DNA of 43,441 nucleotides. It comes from an uncultured Eubacteriales bacterium. Its GTDB lineage: Bacteria > Bacillota > Clostridia > Christensenellales > Aristaeellaceae. Location of the stretch: the NCBI GenBank assembly GCA_902793325.1, contig CADBCY010000033.1:1-43441 (forward strand), given 5' to 3'. Below, in pieces: positions 24,786-32,392 of this stretch. The position numbers and the translations under genes are program-made. How positions within the stretch are numbered: the first letter of the stretch is position 1; every line of letters starts with the position of its first letter. The notes beneath the pieces are model-generated. The model did not search any database. It worked only from the letters and a program-made list of their open reading frames with translations, and was not told the origin of the DNA.

Positions 24786-25268
24786 TCATAACCTCCAGAT
24801 CTTCTTGAGCGCATTGACCAGCAGCGCGCCGATGACGCCGGCGATGGCCTGGCCCACCAGCAGGCTGCCCGCCAGCGCCCAGTAGGGCACGCCGATGAGC
24901 CCGCTCAGCCACAGCGATACGCCCAGCGCGGGGATCAGCGCGATCGGCGCGATCACCGACCACGTCGTCAGGCGCCTGCGGCCCAGCAGGGCGCAGCAGC
25001 CGGCGGTGAGCAGGCCGACCAGCCCGCCGCCGACGATGTCGAAAAAGCCCAGCCCGCCCATCACCATGTTCGCGAGCAGATTGGAAAGGCCCAGCGGCAC
25101 AACCAGGAACGGAAACAGATATGCGGTACCATAGATCGCGGTCGCGACGCGAACCTGGTACTGCCCGAAGGCAAAGCTCTGCGTGAAGTACATCACCACG
25201 ATGTACAGGGCCATTGTAACGCCCGACAGGGTCAGTTTCTGGGTATTGGTCAGGTTCTTCATATCCAT
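24786..25268 (-). CDS. queT: Queuosine precursor transporter (QueT family)
   Basis: 160 residues from ATG 25266-25268 behind AAGGAGGTGA. Five to six hydrophobic helices; early [22 protein letters not shown] and the glycine-rich [19 protein letters not shown] fit QueT, the substrate-binding membrane subunit of an ECF-type importer for queuosine precursors. It would work with a shared ECF module encoded elsewhere. The preQ1-I riboswitch upstream supports the function. Confidence 0.93.
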   Translation of the reverse strand: MDMKNLTNTQKLTLSGVTMALYIVVMYFTQSFAFGQYQVRVATAIYGTAYLFPFLVVPLGLSNLLANMVMGGLGFFDIVGGGLVGLLTAGCCALLGRRRLTTWSVIAPIALIPALGVSLWLSGLIGVPYWALAGSLLVGQAIAGVIGALLVNALKKIWRL

Positions 25269-25333
25269 TTTCGTCACCTCCTTGTGCGTGTCGACGATTT
25301 CTGCCGGAAGGATTCTCTCACTTCCCCTCCGAC

Positions 25334-25362
25334 AAAAAAGAGCGCACCCATCCCGGGCGCGC
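25334..25362 (-). terminator. Riboswitch-controlled terminator upstream of queT
   Basis: Minus-strand stem GCGCGCCC/GGGTGCGC (25355-25362 and 25342-25349, one G-T pair) followed by CTC and six T (25334-25339), about 30 bases downstream of the preQ1 aptamer and ~65 upstream of the queT ATG. It would stop transcription when preQ1 is bound. Confidence 0.88.
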
Positions 25363-25390
25363 CCCAACAAAAATACATTTGTCTTCGTCC

Positions 25391-25427
25391 CTAGTTTTGT
25401 TTATAGACAGGATGGTTTCGAACTGTC
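25391..25427 (-). ncRNA. preQ1-I riboswitch aptamer
   Basis: Read on the minus strand: P1 stem GACAG...CTGTC, loop with the conserved ACC before the 3' side of P1, then TATAAACAAAACTAG, the A-rich tail that closes the pseudoknot. This matches the compact preQ1-I consensus. It sits between a promoter and an intrinsic terminator upstream of queT-queF, the expected gene set. Confidence 0.93.
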
Positions 25428-25445
25428 TTGCCGCTAAGCCTTGGC

Positions 25446-25474
25446 AGTATAACACACCGCGGTCGGGAATGCAA
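25446..25474 (-). promoter_or_regulatory. Promoter of the queT-queF operon
   Basis: Minus-strand TTGCAT (25469-25474), 17 bases, TATACT (25446-25451). The predicted start lies ~12 bases before the aptamer, so the riboswitch is at the extreme 5' end. Confidence 0.8.
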
Positions 25475-25475
25475 G

Positions 25476-26303
25476 TTAAGAGTTCGCCCCGTGGAAGGCG
25501 CAGCAGCCCTTGCCGCCGCGCTTGGCGGCGTAGAGGGCGTCGTCGGCGTCCCGGAAGACGTCGCCGAGGGGCGCGGATCGGTCGCCGAAGGCCACGCCCA
25601 CGCTCAGCGAGATGCCCGGCGTGCCCTCGCCGGGCTCGGCCAGCCGCGCCATCACGCGCCGCATCCTGTCCTCCACCAGCCCGGCCAGCGCCGTGCCGCC
25701 GCCCTTCATGACCACCAGGAACTCGTCGCCGCCCATGCGGACCACCGCGTCCCCGGCTCGGAATTCCGCCCGCACCGCGCGCGCCACGCGCTGCAGCACC
25801 CGGTCGCCCATGTCGTGGCCGTAGGTATCGTTGTAGCGCTTGAAGTCGTCCACGTCCATGGCCAGCACGGCGATGTCGTCCGTTTCCAGCTCCGCCCGCA
25901 GGGCCTCGAAGCCCGCGCGGTTGTACAGCCCCGTCAGCGCGTCATGGGTGGCCGAGTACGCGAGCTGCCGGGCGTGGTGGCTGTGGCGGGCGAACATGTC
26001 GTTGTAGGCGCGGGCCAGTATGCGCATCTCCCGCGAGCCGGTCACCGGCAGCTCCCGGTTGGCGCGGATGTGCTTCACGGCCCGCTCCAGCGGGCGGATG
26101 ACGAGCAGCGACGCGGCGACGGTCGCCGTCAGCAGCAGTATGAGCGACAGCGCGACCAGCGCCTGCAGGCCCCGGAAGTCGCCGGGCCGACGCGCAACGA
26201 CGCAGACCAGCGCCGCCGCGGTCAGCGCGTCCACGGCGATCAGCGCGCGGTTCAGCGCGCCCAGCGGCAGGCCCTCCGGCCGCTCACGGCGTCTTTGCGG
26301 CAT
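25476..26303 (-). CDS. Membrane diguanylate cyclase
   Basis: 275 residues. Two N-terminal membrane helices (about 19-36 and 46-69) with a very short outside loop, then a HAMP-like linker (70-112) and a GGDEF domain (115-270). The active-site signature is RMGGDEF (GGDEF at 191-195), the upstream DDFKRYND is conserved, and the I-site RxxD is present (Arg182-Asp185). It should make c-di-GMP and be inhibited by it. There is no extracellular sensor domain, so input may come through the membrane or from partners. It lies directly downstream of the pilus operon, separated by a terminator. Confidence 0.93.
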   Translation of the reverse strand: MPQRRRERPEGLPLGALNRALIAVDALTAAALVCVVARRPGDFRGLQALVALSLILLLTATVAASLLVIRPLERAVKHIRANRELPVTGSREMRILARAYNDMFARHSHHARQLAYSATHDALTGLYNRAGFEALRAELETDDIAVLAMDVDDFKRYNDTYGHDMGDRVLQRVARAVRAEFRAGDAVVRMGGDEFLVVMKGGGTALAGLVEDRMRRVMARLAEPGEGTPGISLSVGVAFGDRSAPLGDVFRDADDALYAAKRGGKGCCAFHGANS

Positions 26304-26341
26304 GCTGCGCTCCCTCCCCTGCGTTCAGATGGCGGACATGG

Positions 26342-26375
26342 AAAAGGCCGCAACGGAATGCGTTTCCGTTGCCGC
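26342..26375 (-). terminator. Terminator of the pilus operon
   Basis: Minus-strand GGCGGCAACGGAA, loop ACGCA, TTCCGTTGCGGCC, then TTTT. The long stem has one mismatch. It lies ~40 bases after the pilT stop. Confidence 0.85.
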
Positions 26376-26414
26376 CTCTCTCCCGATCCCGGCGCGCCGG
26401 GCGGGTCCGTTGGA

Positions 26415-27470
26415 TTATATGCGCTTCGCCAGCGTGTCCGGGCTGACGGCGTAGATCAGCGCCGTCTCGCGGCTGATGACGCCCGCGCGCACCAGGCGCT
26501 GCAGCTCGCCGTCCATGGACATCATGCCCTGGCCGCCGCTGCCGCCGAAGATGGCGTTGTCGATCTGGTGGGTGCGGCCGTCGCGGATCAGGTTCTGCAC
26601 GGCCGGGTTCACGGTCATGACCTCGAACACGCCGATCTGCCCGCCGTCCTTCTTGGGGATCAGGCGCTGGGAGACCACGGCGCGCAGCACCATGGAGATC
26701 TGCACGCGCACCTGGGCCTGCTGCTCCGCGGGGAAGGTGTCCAGGATGCGGTCCACGGTCTTGGCCGCGCCGGTGGTGTGCAGCGAGGACAGCACCAGAT
26801 GGCCCGTCTCCGCCGCGGTGATGGCCGTCCGGATGGTCTCCAGGTCGCGCATCTCGCCCAGCATGATGACGTCCGGCGCCTCGCGCAGCGCCGCGCGCAG
26901 GGCGCGGGCGAACGTGGGCGAGTCGTTCGGCACGTCGCGCTGGCTCACCAGCGACTTCCTGTGGTTGTGGATGTACTCGATCGGGTCCTCGATGGTGACG
27001 ATATGGCCGCTGCGCTCGTTGTTGATGCGGTCCACCATGCAGGCCAGCGTGGTGCTCTTGCCGCTGCCGGCCGGCCCGGTGACGAGGATCATGCCGTTGC
27101 GGAAGCGGGTCAGGTCCATGATCATGTCCGGAATGCCGAGATCCTTGGGGTCCGGCAGGCCGAAGGCCACCAGGCGGCAGGTCGCGGCCATGGTGCCGCG
27201 CTGGTAATAGGCGTTGCAGCGGAAGCGGCTGACGCCCGGGATGGCGAAGGAGAAGTCGTCGTCGCCCTCCTCGCTCAGCCGGGTGACGTCGCGCTTGGCC
27301 AGCTCGTAGGCCTCGCGCACCAGCTTTTCCGTGCCGTCCGGCTTCACAATATCATCGGACAGGGGCACCATTTCGCCCTTGACCTTACACGTGACCTTCG
27401 CGCCGGGCACGATAAATATATCCGCGCCGCCCAGGTCGTATGCCTTTTTCAGCAGTTCCCTCAGTTCCAT
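26415..27470 (-). CDS. pilT: Type IV pilus retraction ATPase PilT
   Basis: 351 residues from ATG 27468-27470 behind GGAGGG; a longer frame upstream overlaps the previous gene. Secretion-ATPase landmarks: Walker A GPAGSGKST (132-140), Asp box TIEDPIEY (159-166), Walker B DVIMLGEMRD (200-209), His box TGHLVLSSLHT (222-232). The PilT-specific retraction motif AIRNLIRE appears as AVQNLIRD. It powers pilus depolymerisation in the cytosol. It is the only motor ATPase of the operon; no PilB extension ATPase is encoded in the window. Confidence 0.95.
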   Translation of the reverse strand: MELRELLKKAYDLGGADIFIVPGAKVTCKVKGEMVPLSDDIVKPDGTEKLVREAYELAKRDVTRLSEEGDDDFSFAIPGVSRFRCNAYYQRGTMAATCRLVAFGLPDPKDLGIPDMIMDLTRFRNGMILVTGPAGSGKSTTLACMVDRINNERSGHIVTIEDPIEYIHNHRKSLVSQRDVPNDSPTFARALRAALREAPDVIMLGEMRDLETIRTAITAAETGHLVLSSLHTTGAAKTVDRILDTFPAEQQAQVRVQISMVLRAVVSQRLIPKKDGGQIGVFEVMTVNPAVQNLIRDGRTHQIDNAIFGGSGGQGMMSMDGELQRLVRAGVISRETALIYAVSPDTLAKRI

Positions 27471-27898
27471 GTTCCCTCCGTAACCGCCGTCAGGCGGTGG
27501 CTCTTCCACGTCAGGCGCGGTTCCGCGCCCAGGGGCGCCACCTCGACGGCACACTCCAGCGTGCGAAAGCCGTCCGTCTCTTCCCAGGAAACCACCCGCT
27601 CCTCCAGGCTCATGCCGGAGGGCAGGCTGGCCTTCAACGCCGTCAAATACGCCTCATCCGACGAGGCGGTCTGCCCGACCCGGGCGGCGACGGCGTCCAG
27701 CGACGCCAGCGTGCGCTCCGAGATGTCGTTCAGCGCGTAGCCCGCCGTGACCACCTCGATGCTCCGCTTGCTGAGGCGGCTGTCGCTGCGGGCGTTCATC
27801 AGGGCGAGTATGCCCAGCACGCTCATCGACAGTATGACCACAATCAGTATCAGCGAGGCCGCGCCGGGACCCAGGGAGACCCTGCTCTTCTGCTTCAT
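27461..27898 (-). CDS. Pilin-like protein 4 of the pilus operon
   Basis: 145 residues: a basic N-terminus (MKQKSRVSLGPGAAS), one hydrophobic helix (15-35, LILIVVILSMSVLGILALM) and a small outside domain. It has the layout of a pseudopilin but lacks Glu5 and the canonical Gly-Phe cleavage site. Its ATG overlaps the previous gene (ATGA) and its 3' end overlaps pilT by ten bases, so it is firmly part of the operon. The exact role (pilin, minor pilin or assembly factor) is unknown. Confidence 0.75.
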   Translation of the reverse strand: MKQKSRVSLGPGAASLILIVVILSMSVLGILALMNARSDSRLSKRSIEVVTAGYALNDISERTLASLDAVAARVGQTASSDEAYLTALKASLPSGMSLEERVVSWEETDGFRTLECAVEVAPLGAEPRLTWKSHRLTAVTEGTWN

Positions 27899-28323
27899 CC
27901 GCGCACCTCCTTGTAACGGGTGCAGGGCAGCGTGAACAGCTGCTCATCCTCCTGCCGGGCGGTCCCGGGGAGGCGCCGGGAATAGAAGGCGCTCACCTCG
28001 CCCGCCCACAGCTCGCCCGCGTCGGTTTCGTGGGTTTCGGCGATCACGTACAGGCTGAAGTCGCCGTAGTCGCGGGACCAGGCCCCGTGGGAATTGTAGA
28101 AGTCCATCGACTCCAGCACGGCGTCGGGGTCCTCGGCGGCGTACAGCGTTTCCGCCACGTTCTGCGCCTCGGCCAGCGCCAGGGTCTCCACCCCGGAGCG
28201 CGCCGTCATGTTCCTGGCCGCGGCGAACACCTGCACCAGCACCGTGGCGGACAGCATGAAGAACAGCACCGCCAGCAGAATCTCCACCAGCAGCACGTTG
28301 GAACCATTCCTCTTGCGCATCAT
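27895..28323 (-). CDS. Pilin-like protein 3 of the pilus operon
   Basis: 142 residues. NGSNVLLVEILLAVLFF near the N-terminus is the closest to a class III prepilin motif in this operon: a Glu followed by a long hydrophobic helix, though the -1 residue would not be Gly if Glu is taken as position +5. The outside domain ends with LFTLPCTRYKEVRG. It has two consecutive ATG codons (28318-28323) behind AAGGAG. It is a likely minor pilin. Confidence 0.75.
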   Translation of the reverse strand: MMRKRNGSNVLLVEILLAVLFFMLSATVLVQVFAAARNMTARSGVETLALAEAQNVAETLYAAEDPDAVLESMDFYNSHGAWSRDYGDFSLYVIAETHETDAGELWAGEVSAFYSRRLPGTARQEDEQLFTLPCTRYKEVRG

Positions 28324-28330
28324 TGACTCC

Positions 28331-28816
28331 TTACTGCGGGCAGCGCAGGGCCACCTGCACGACGCTGGCCTCGTCCCGCTCGTTGGTGGCGCGCACCGTC
28401 AGCAGGCCGTCCCCCAGCTCCGGGTCGAAGCTGTGAGCCGGCGTGATGGGCGTGCCGTCCTCGGGGTCGAAGTCGTAGCCGTCGCTGGTAAACTGCTCCC
28501 GGAGGTACCCGTCGTACTGGTAGATCCAGGTCACGTAACGGTCCGAGCCGATGTCCTCGTACAGGGCCAGGGCCATCACGCCGTCGTATTCCTGCAGCTC
28601 CACGGTCTGCGCGCCGTCCTGGGCGCGCACCATGCTGCGCAGGTAGGCGCTCAGCACGCGCTTGGCGTTGTTGTCCTGGGCGTTGGCGACGGTGCTGCGG
28701 TACATCTGCGCGCCGAGCAGCACCATCAGCGTGGACATCAGCGCGAACAGGCCCAGCAGCACAAACACGAACACGCCCTGCATGCCGTGCTGTTCCGCGC
28801 TCCTCTGCTTGCTCAT
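28331..28816 (-). CDS. Pilin-like protein 2 (DUF4860-like) of the pilus operon
   Basis: 161 residues. A polar 14-residue leader ending MQG is followed by a helix VFVFVLLGLFALMSTLMVLL, with no Glu5. The outside domain carries GDGLLTVRATNERDE and ends LRCPQ. Size and pattern resemble DUF4860 proteins found in Clostridia pilus loci, but this is from memory only. It overlaps the previous gene by four bases (ATGA) and precedes the next by seven. Confidence 0.7.
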   Translation of the reverse strand: MSKQRSAEQHGMQGVFVFVLLGLFALMSTLMVLLGAQMYRSTVANAQDNNAKRVLSAYLRSMVRAQDGAQTVELQEYDGVMALALYEDIGSDRYVTWIYQYDGYLREQFTSDGYDFDPEDGTPITPAHSFDPELGDGLLTVRATNERDEASVVQVALRCPQ

Positions 28817-29118
28817 TCGTCCGCCTCCACTTCCACCACGCGAATTTCGGGCACCAGGTTCGAGGCAAACGCATCGTAGGTCACAAGGTAGCGCGACTCG
28901 TCATAGGCGAGACCGTAGCGACTGCGCAGGTATTCCAGGCTGTCGGGGTAGGCCCCCTCCACCGCGTAGCAGGTGAGCGCCGCGTTTTGCACGGCGTCGT
29001 GCACGAACTGGGTCTGCGCGCCGTCGTTGGCGCTCTCCACGCGGGATACCAGCAGCCACACGCCTACCAGCAGCACCGCCATTGCCAGCACGATGGCGAT
29101 TTCCTTTCGCGTGATCAT
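28813..29118 (-). CDS. Pilin-like protein 1 of the pilus operon
   Basis: 101 residues. The N-terminus MITRKEIAIVLAMAVLLVGVWLLV is a very short leader plus hydrophobic helix. The helical stem continues into DAVQNAALTCYAVEGAYPDSLEYLR, which resembles major pseudopilins (alpha1-C, then the GAYP turn). This is the best major-pilin candidate. GGAGG precedes ATG 29116-29118. It lies 41 bases after pilC. Confidence 0.75.
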   Translation of the reverse strand: MITRKEIAIVLAMAVLLVGVWLLVSRVESANDGAQTQFVHDAVQNAALTCYAVEGAYPDSLEYLRSRYGLAYDESRYLVTYDAFASNLVPEIRVVEVEADE

Positions 29119-29159
29119 CGGCCGTCCTCCTTGGATTCACGATTCGCGGTTGGCATAGA

Positions 29160-30209
29160 TCATAGCATGCTCGTCAGGATACCGGCCATGGGCAGCATGA
29201 CGGACAGCAGTATGGCGCCGATGACGATGCTCAGCAGCGCGATCAGCGTGGGTTCGATGATGGCCACCAGGCGGGAGATGCCGTCCTCCACCTGCTCCTC
29301 GTAGATCCCGGCGATCTTGGCCATGACCTGGTCCTCGCGGCCCGCGGCCACGCCCATGCGGATCATGCGGTCGTGCAGGCCCTCGAACAGCTTGGAGTTC
29401 GCCATGGCGTCGGCGAAGCTCTCGCCGGCGTCCAGGTCCTTGTGGATACCCTTCACGCGTTCGGCCGCCTCGGCGTCGGAGAGTATGGACGGCATCAGCC
29501 GCATCGCCTCGCCGGTGGGGAAGCCGCTGGAGAGCATCATGGAGAGCACGCTGGCCACGCGGGAGGAGGAGAGCTTCAGGCTCAGGTTGCGAAGCGGCGG
29601 GAACAGCCGGCGCAGCAGGTTCATCACGCTGTCGCGGGCGGAGGTACGCATCAGCACGGCGCAGATCACCGAGGCCAGCACCACGACGCCCACCAGCACC
29701 AGCACGATCCAGCCGATGACGGTGCCCAGGCGCATCATGACGCTGCCGGAACCGGACAGATCCGCGCCCATGCTGTTCAGCACCCGCTGGAACACGGGCA
29801 TGACCTTCCACAGCATGATGGCGATGATCAGCACCAGCATGATGCCCAGCACCAGCGGATAGGTGACGGCGCTGACCACGGAGGAGCGGATGCGATCCTC
29901 GCGGGCGTAGTAGTCCGACAGGCCGTTCATCACGTTTTCGAGCTGGCCGGTCTGCTCGCCGATGCCCGTCATCTCCACCATGTAGGTGGGCCAGCGGTCA
30001 TCCTGCTGCAGCGCCTTGTACAGCGAGCCGGACTCGTTCACGCCCTTGTAGGCGTTTTCGTAGAGATCGGCGTATTCGGTGCCCCGGGTCGTCTCGGCCA
30101 GGGTCTCCATGCCGTCGTACAGCGGCAGGCCCGCGCTGAGGATCAGCGCCACCTGGCTGCAGAAGCTGGACAGCTCCGCGGAATTGAGCCCTTTCTTCTT
30201 TCCGGCCAT
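29160..30209 (-). CDS. pilC: Pilus inner-membrane platform protein PilC (type II secretion F family)
   Basis: 349 residues with two T2SSF domains. Cytoplasmic four-helix bundles at ~12-115 and ~215-320, separated by a pair of membrane helices (~118-140 and 163-190), and a final helix at ~325-347. It is the membrane platform on which pilus ATPases act. LSAGLPLYDGMETLAE near the start and ISRLVAIIEPTLIALLSIVIG near the end are family-typical. First gene of the pilus operon, with GGGAGGAT upstream of the ATG. Confidence 0.94.
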   Translation of the reverse strand: MAGKKKGLNSAELSSFCSQVALILSAGLPLYDGMETLAETTRGTEYADLYENAYKGVNESGSLYKALQQDDRWPTYMVEMTGIGEQTGQLENVMNGLSDYYAREDRIRSSVVSAVTYPLVLGIMLVLIIAIMLWKVMPVFQRVLNSMGADLSGSGSVMMRLGTVIGWIVLVLVGVVVLASVICAVLMRTSARDSVMNLLRRLFPPLRNLSLKLSSSRVASVLSMMLSSGFPTGEAMRLMPSILSDAEAAERVKGIHKDLDAGESFADAMANSKLFEGLHDRMIRMGVAAGREDQVMAKIAGIYEEQVEDGISRLVAIIEPTLIALLSIVIGAILLSVMLPMAGILTSML

Positions 30210-30327
30210 TTCGGTATCCTCCCATGTTATGGTTTGTGCGATCCGTTCCGTCGCACAGAATTACAAACCCCAATCCCCGGCGCACCGATATTTCGATCGG
30301 ATGCCCCGGGCCGACCTGCGCGATTCG

Positions 30328-31158
30328 TCAGTAGAAGCGCTCGATCTGGTACTTTTTCGCGTTCAGCGCCCCCACGGCGGCGGTTGGATCGAAGAAAATC
30401 TCCTCGCCGTCCACCACGGCCACGGTCCAGGCGTGATAGTACTTGTCGGCGTAGCCGATCATCAGCTTGGCCGGGATACCCTGCACGCGCAGCATGCACA
30501 CCATCACGGCGGAGAGGTCCTGGCAGATGCCGCTCTTCTTGTTGAAGCAGGGGTCCACCTCGGGCAGCACGCCCGCGCCGATGTTCTTGGCGCGCACGAA
30601 ATCGTAGGAGAAGTTGTCCGCCATGTAATCGCAGACGGCCTTGTAGATTTCCTTGTCGCCGGACGCGCCGCCCGTGATTTCGTCCGAGGCGCGCACGGTG
30701 GCGGATTTGAAGTTGTAGTTCACGTACTGGTTGCTCACCAGGAAAGCGGCGTTCTCGTCGGCGAGATCCACGGTCAGCGTGACCTTGCCCTCCGCGGAAT
30801 ACTTGGTGCTCTTGACGTTTTCAAACAGCTCGAACACGTACTTGCCCGAACCGAGCTGGAGGGGAAACACCTCGTAGCGGCCGCTGTTGTCCAGGTCGTA
30901 CATCAACTGCGTGCCGTTGTAGGTAACGCGCAGCTTCATGCCGCGGTCGCTGGGCGCGGAGACGCAGCACATAACATAGCCCTGGGCGGAATTGCTCTCG
31001 TCGACGGACAGCTTGCCGTCGTTCGACACCACTTCCCCCGGGTGCTGCGGCCAGACCGCGTCCGCGGACGACGCCTGTGCCGAGACGGCCAGCGCAATCC
31101 ACAGCGCGCCCACCAGCAGCAGCGCACCGCCCAGGCGCAAGAAGGATCGGATGCTCAT
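30328..31158 (-). CDS. Secreted or anchored transglutaminase-like protein
   Basis: 276 residues from ATG 31156-31158 (GGAGGT upstream); the frame extends to 31218 over the promoter and is not used. Signal peptide or anchor at 4-30. An N-terminal beta domain (~45-135) leads to a transglutaminase-like/papain-fold domain with Cys212 (KSGICQDLSA), His242 (YYHAWTVA) and Asp257 (FFDPTAA). Such enzymes cleave or crosslink peptides outside the cell. It sits between the pilus operon and the sortase operon with its own promoter, so it may act on surface proteins; this is inference. Confidence 0.9.
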   Translation of the reverse strand: MSIRSFLRLGGALLLVGALWIALAVSAQASSADAVWPQHPGEVVSNDGKLSVDESNSAQGYVMCCVSAPSDRGMKLRVTYNGTQLMYDLDNSGRYEVFPLQLGSGKYVFELFENVKSTKYSAEGKVTLTVDLADENAAFLVSNQYVNYNFKSATVRASDEITGGASGDKEIYKAVCDYMADNFSYDFVRAKNIGAGVLPEVDPCFNKKSGICQDLSAVMVCMLRVQGIPAKLMIGYADKYYHAWTVAVVDGEEIFFDPTAAVGALNAKKYQIERFY

Positions 31159-31189
31159 GCGTACAGACCTCCCATACCATTCCATGGTC

Positions 31190-31218
31190 AGTATACCATT
31201 ATCCGGTCGACTTTGCAA
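31190..31218 (-). promoter_or_regulatory. Promoter of the transglutaminase gene
   Basis: Minus-strand TTGCAA (31213-31218), 17-base spacer, TATACT (31190-31195) preceded by TGG (extended -10). Confidence 0.82.
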
Positions 31219-31284
31219 CGGTTTTTTGTTTTGCTTTATAGTGAAATGACAAATTTTGCACGGCGGGATACGATGCTTTTCCTC

Positions 31285-31319
31285 AAAATAACAGCGCCCC
31301 GGGATCCCATCCGGGGCGC
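31285..31319 (-). terminator. Terminator of the sortase operon
   Basis: Minus-strand stem GCGCCCCGG/CCGGGGCGC (31311-31319 and 31294-31302) followed by TGTTATTTT (31285-31293), ~85 bases after the last operon gene. Confidence 0.82.
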
Positions 31320-31324
31320 GATGG

Positions 31325-31355
31325 CGGAGGGCCGGCGCAGCGCGCCGGCCCTCCG
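31325..31355. repeat. Strong hairpin preceding the sortase-operon terminator
   Basis: A perfect 14-base stem (CGGAGGGCCGGCGC and complement) with a three-base loop, and no T-tract. Together with the adjacent terminator it forms a double hairpin at the 3' end of the operon message, perhaps stabilising it. Confidence 0.7.
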
Positions 31356-31402
31356 CGGGGAGGAAGTTTCTTCCTATTTTAATGAATCAATATGAACCGG
31401 GC

Positions 31403-32392
31403 TCAGTTCGCGCCCTCGGCCTCCTGTGCCTCGGCAGGCGCTTCCTCGGCAGGCGCTTCTTCGGCGGACGCTTCCTCGGCAGGCGCTTCTTCGGCGGGCG
31501 CTTCTTCCTCGGCGTTTCCGTTGGCCAGTTGCACCAGGCCCACCACGTCGGCGCCGTTCAGGAACACGATGCCCCAGTTCAGGTCGGTGTCGGTGACGAC
31601 GCCGGTGACGGTCTGGGACGTCTCGTACTGCTGCATGTCGAAGCGCACGGAGTCGTTTTCGCTAAAGATGACGGCGGTCGTGGCGTCGCCGCCCATCACC
31701 AGGTCGAAGGTGATGATGTCGCCCAGCTCGGGGTGCAGCTTATAGGTGATCGGCTCGGCCTCCTGCCCGGGCGCCTCGGCGGCGTCCGCTTCCGCGCCCT
31801 CGGCGTCGGAGGGAATCTCCATCTGGGAGGGATCGGGCTCCACCGGCGGGTCGCTGTAGTACAGGCCGCTGACGCCGAAGTCGCCTTCCACCACGGGGGT
31901 CCATGCGTCGGGATTGCCGATGAACAGGCTGGGGATGGTGCCGTTCGCGGCGGTGAAGCAGCCCTCGTCCATGAAGACGTAGTACTTTTTGCCCATCTCG
32001 AGGGAACGGTCCAGCTGAACCATGACGCACATGCCGCCGCCCCACATCAGGTTGTCCAGCTCCCAATCATCCAGAAGGCGCAGCTTAACGTGATCGCCGT
32101 CGGCGAAATCATAGGTCCCGACCACCTCGTTGTCCTCGGTGTAGAGGGTCAGGGTGCCTTCGTTCAGCGCGAGGTCCTCGCGGGGCAGGTAGATTTGCAG
32201 CGCGTCACAGAAATACTTCGCCGGCATCTTGGTGCGGGGATACATCATGATGTATCCGATGGTCTGGGTCAGATCCAGCTCCGGCACGCCGGAGTAGGGC
32301 TTATGGGGACCGAGCCCCTCCGTCCATTCCGCGGCGGACGCCGCGCTCGCCAGCAGCATGCACACCAACAGAATCGCAATCAGCTTTTTCAT
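31403..32392 (-). CDS. Secreted protein with EAPAEE C-terminal tail
   Basis: 329 residues. Signal peptide 1-20 (MKKLIAILLVCMLLASAASA). A beta-rich domain (about 35-190) with WGGGMCVMVQLDRSL and KKYYVFMDEGC, an acidic linker, a second small domain (~215-290) and a tail made of EAPAEE units. No LPXTG-type sorting signal is visible, so it is presumably released or non-covalently bound. Its ATG overlaps the sortase B stop (ATGA), tying it to the sortase operon. No family recognised. The tail has the same composition as the stalk of the DUF3798 protein. Confidence 0.8.
   Translation of the reverse strand: MKKLIAILLVCMLLASAASAAEWTEGLGPHKPYSGVPELDLTQTIGYIMMYPRTKMPAKYFCDALQIYLPREDLALNEGTLTLYTEDNEVVGTYDFADGDHVKLRLLDDWELDNLMWGGGMCVMVQLDRSLEMGKKYYVFMDEGCFTAANGTIPSLFIGNPDAWTPVVEGDFGVSGLYYSDPPVEPDPSQMEIPSDAEGAEADAAEAPGQEAEPITYKLHPELGDIITFDLVMGGDATTAVIFSENDSVRFDMQQYETSQTVTGVVTDTDLNWGIVFLNGADVVGLVQLANGNAEEEAPAEEAPAEEASAEEAPAEEAPAEAQEAEGAN

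Noticed and set aside
30275-30310. Imperfect hairpin after the transglutaminase gene as a terminator
   Set aside because: The stem has several internal mismatches and the following T-content is low; it could still act weakly.
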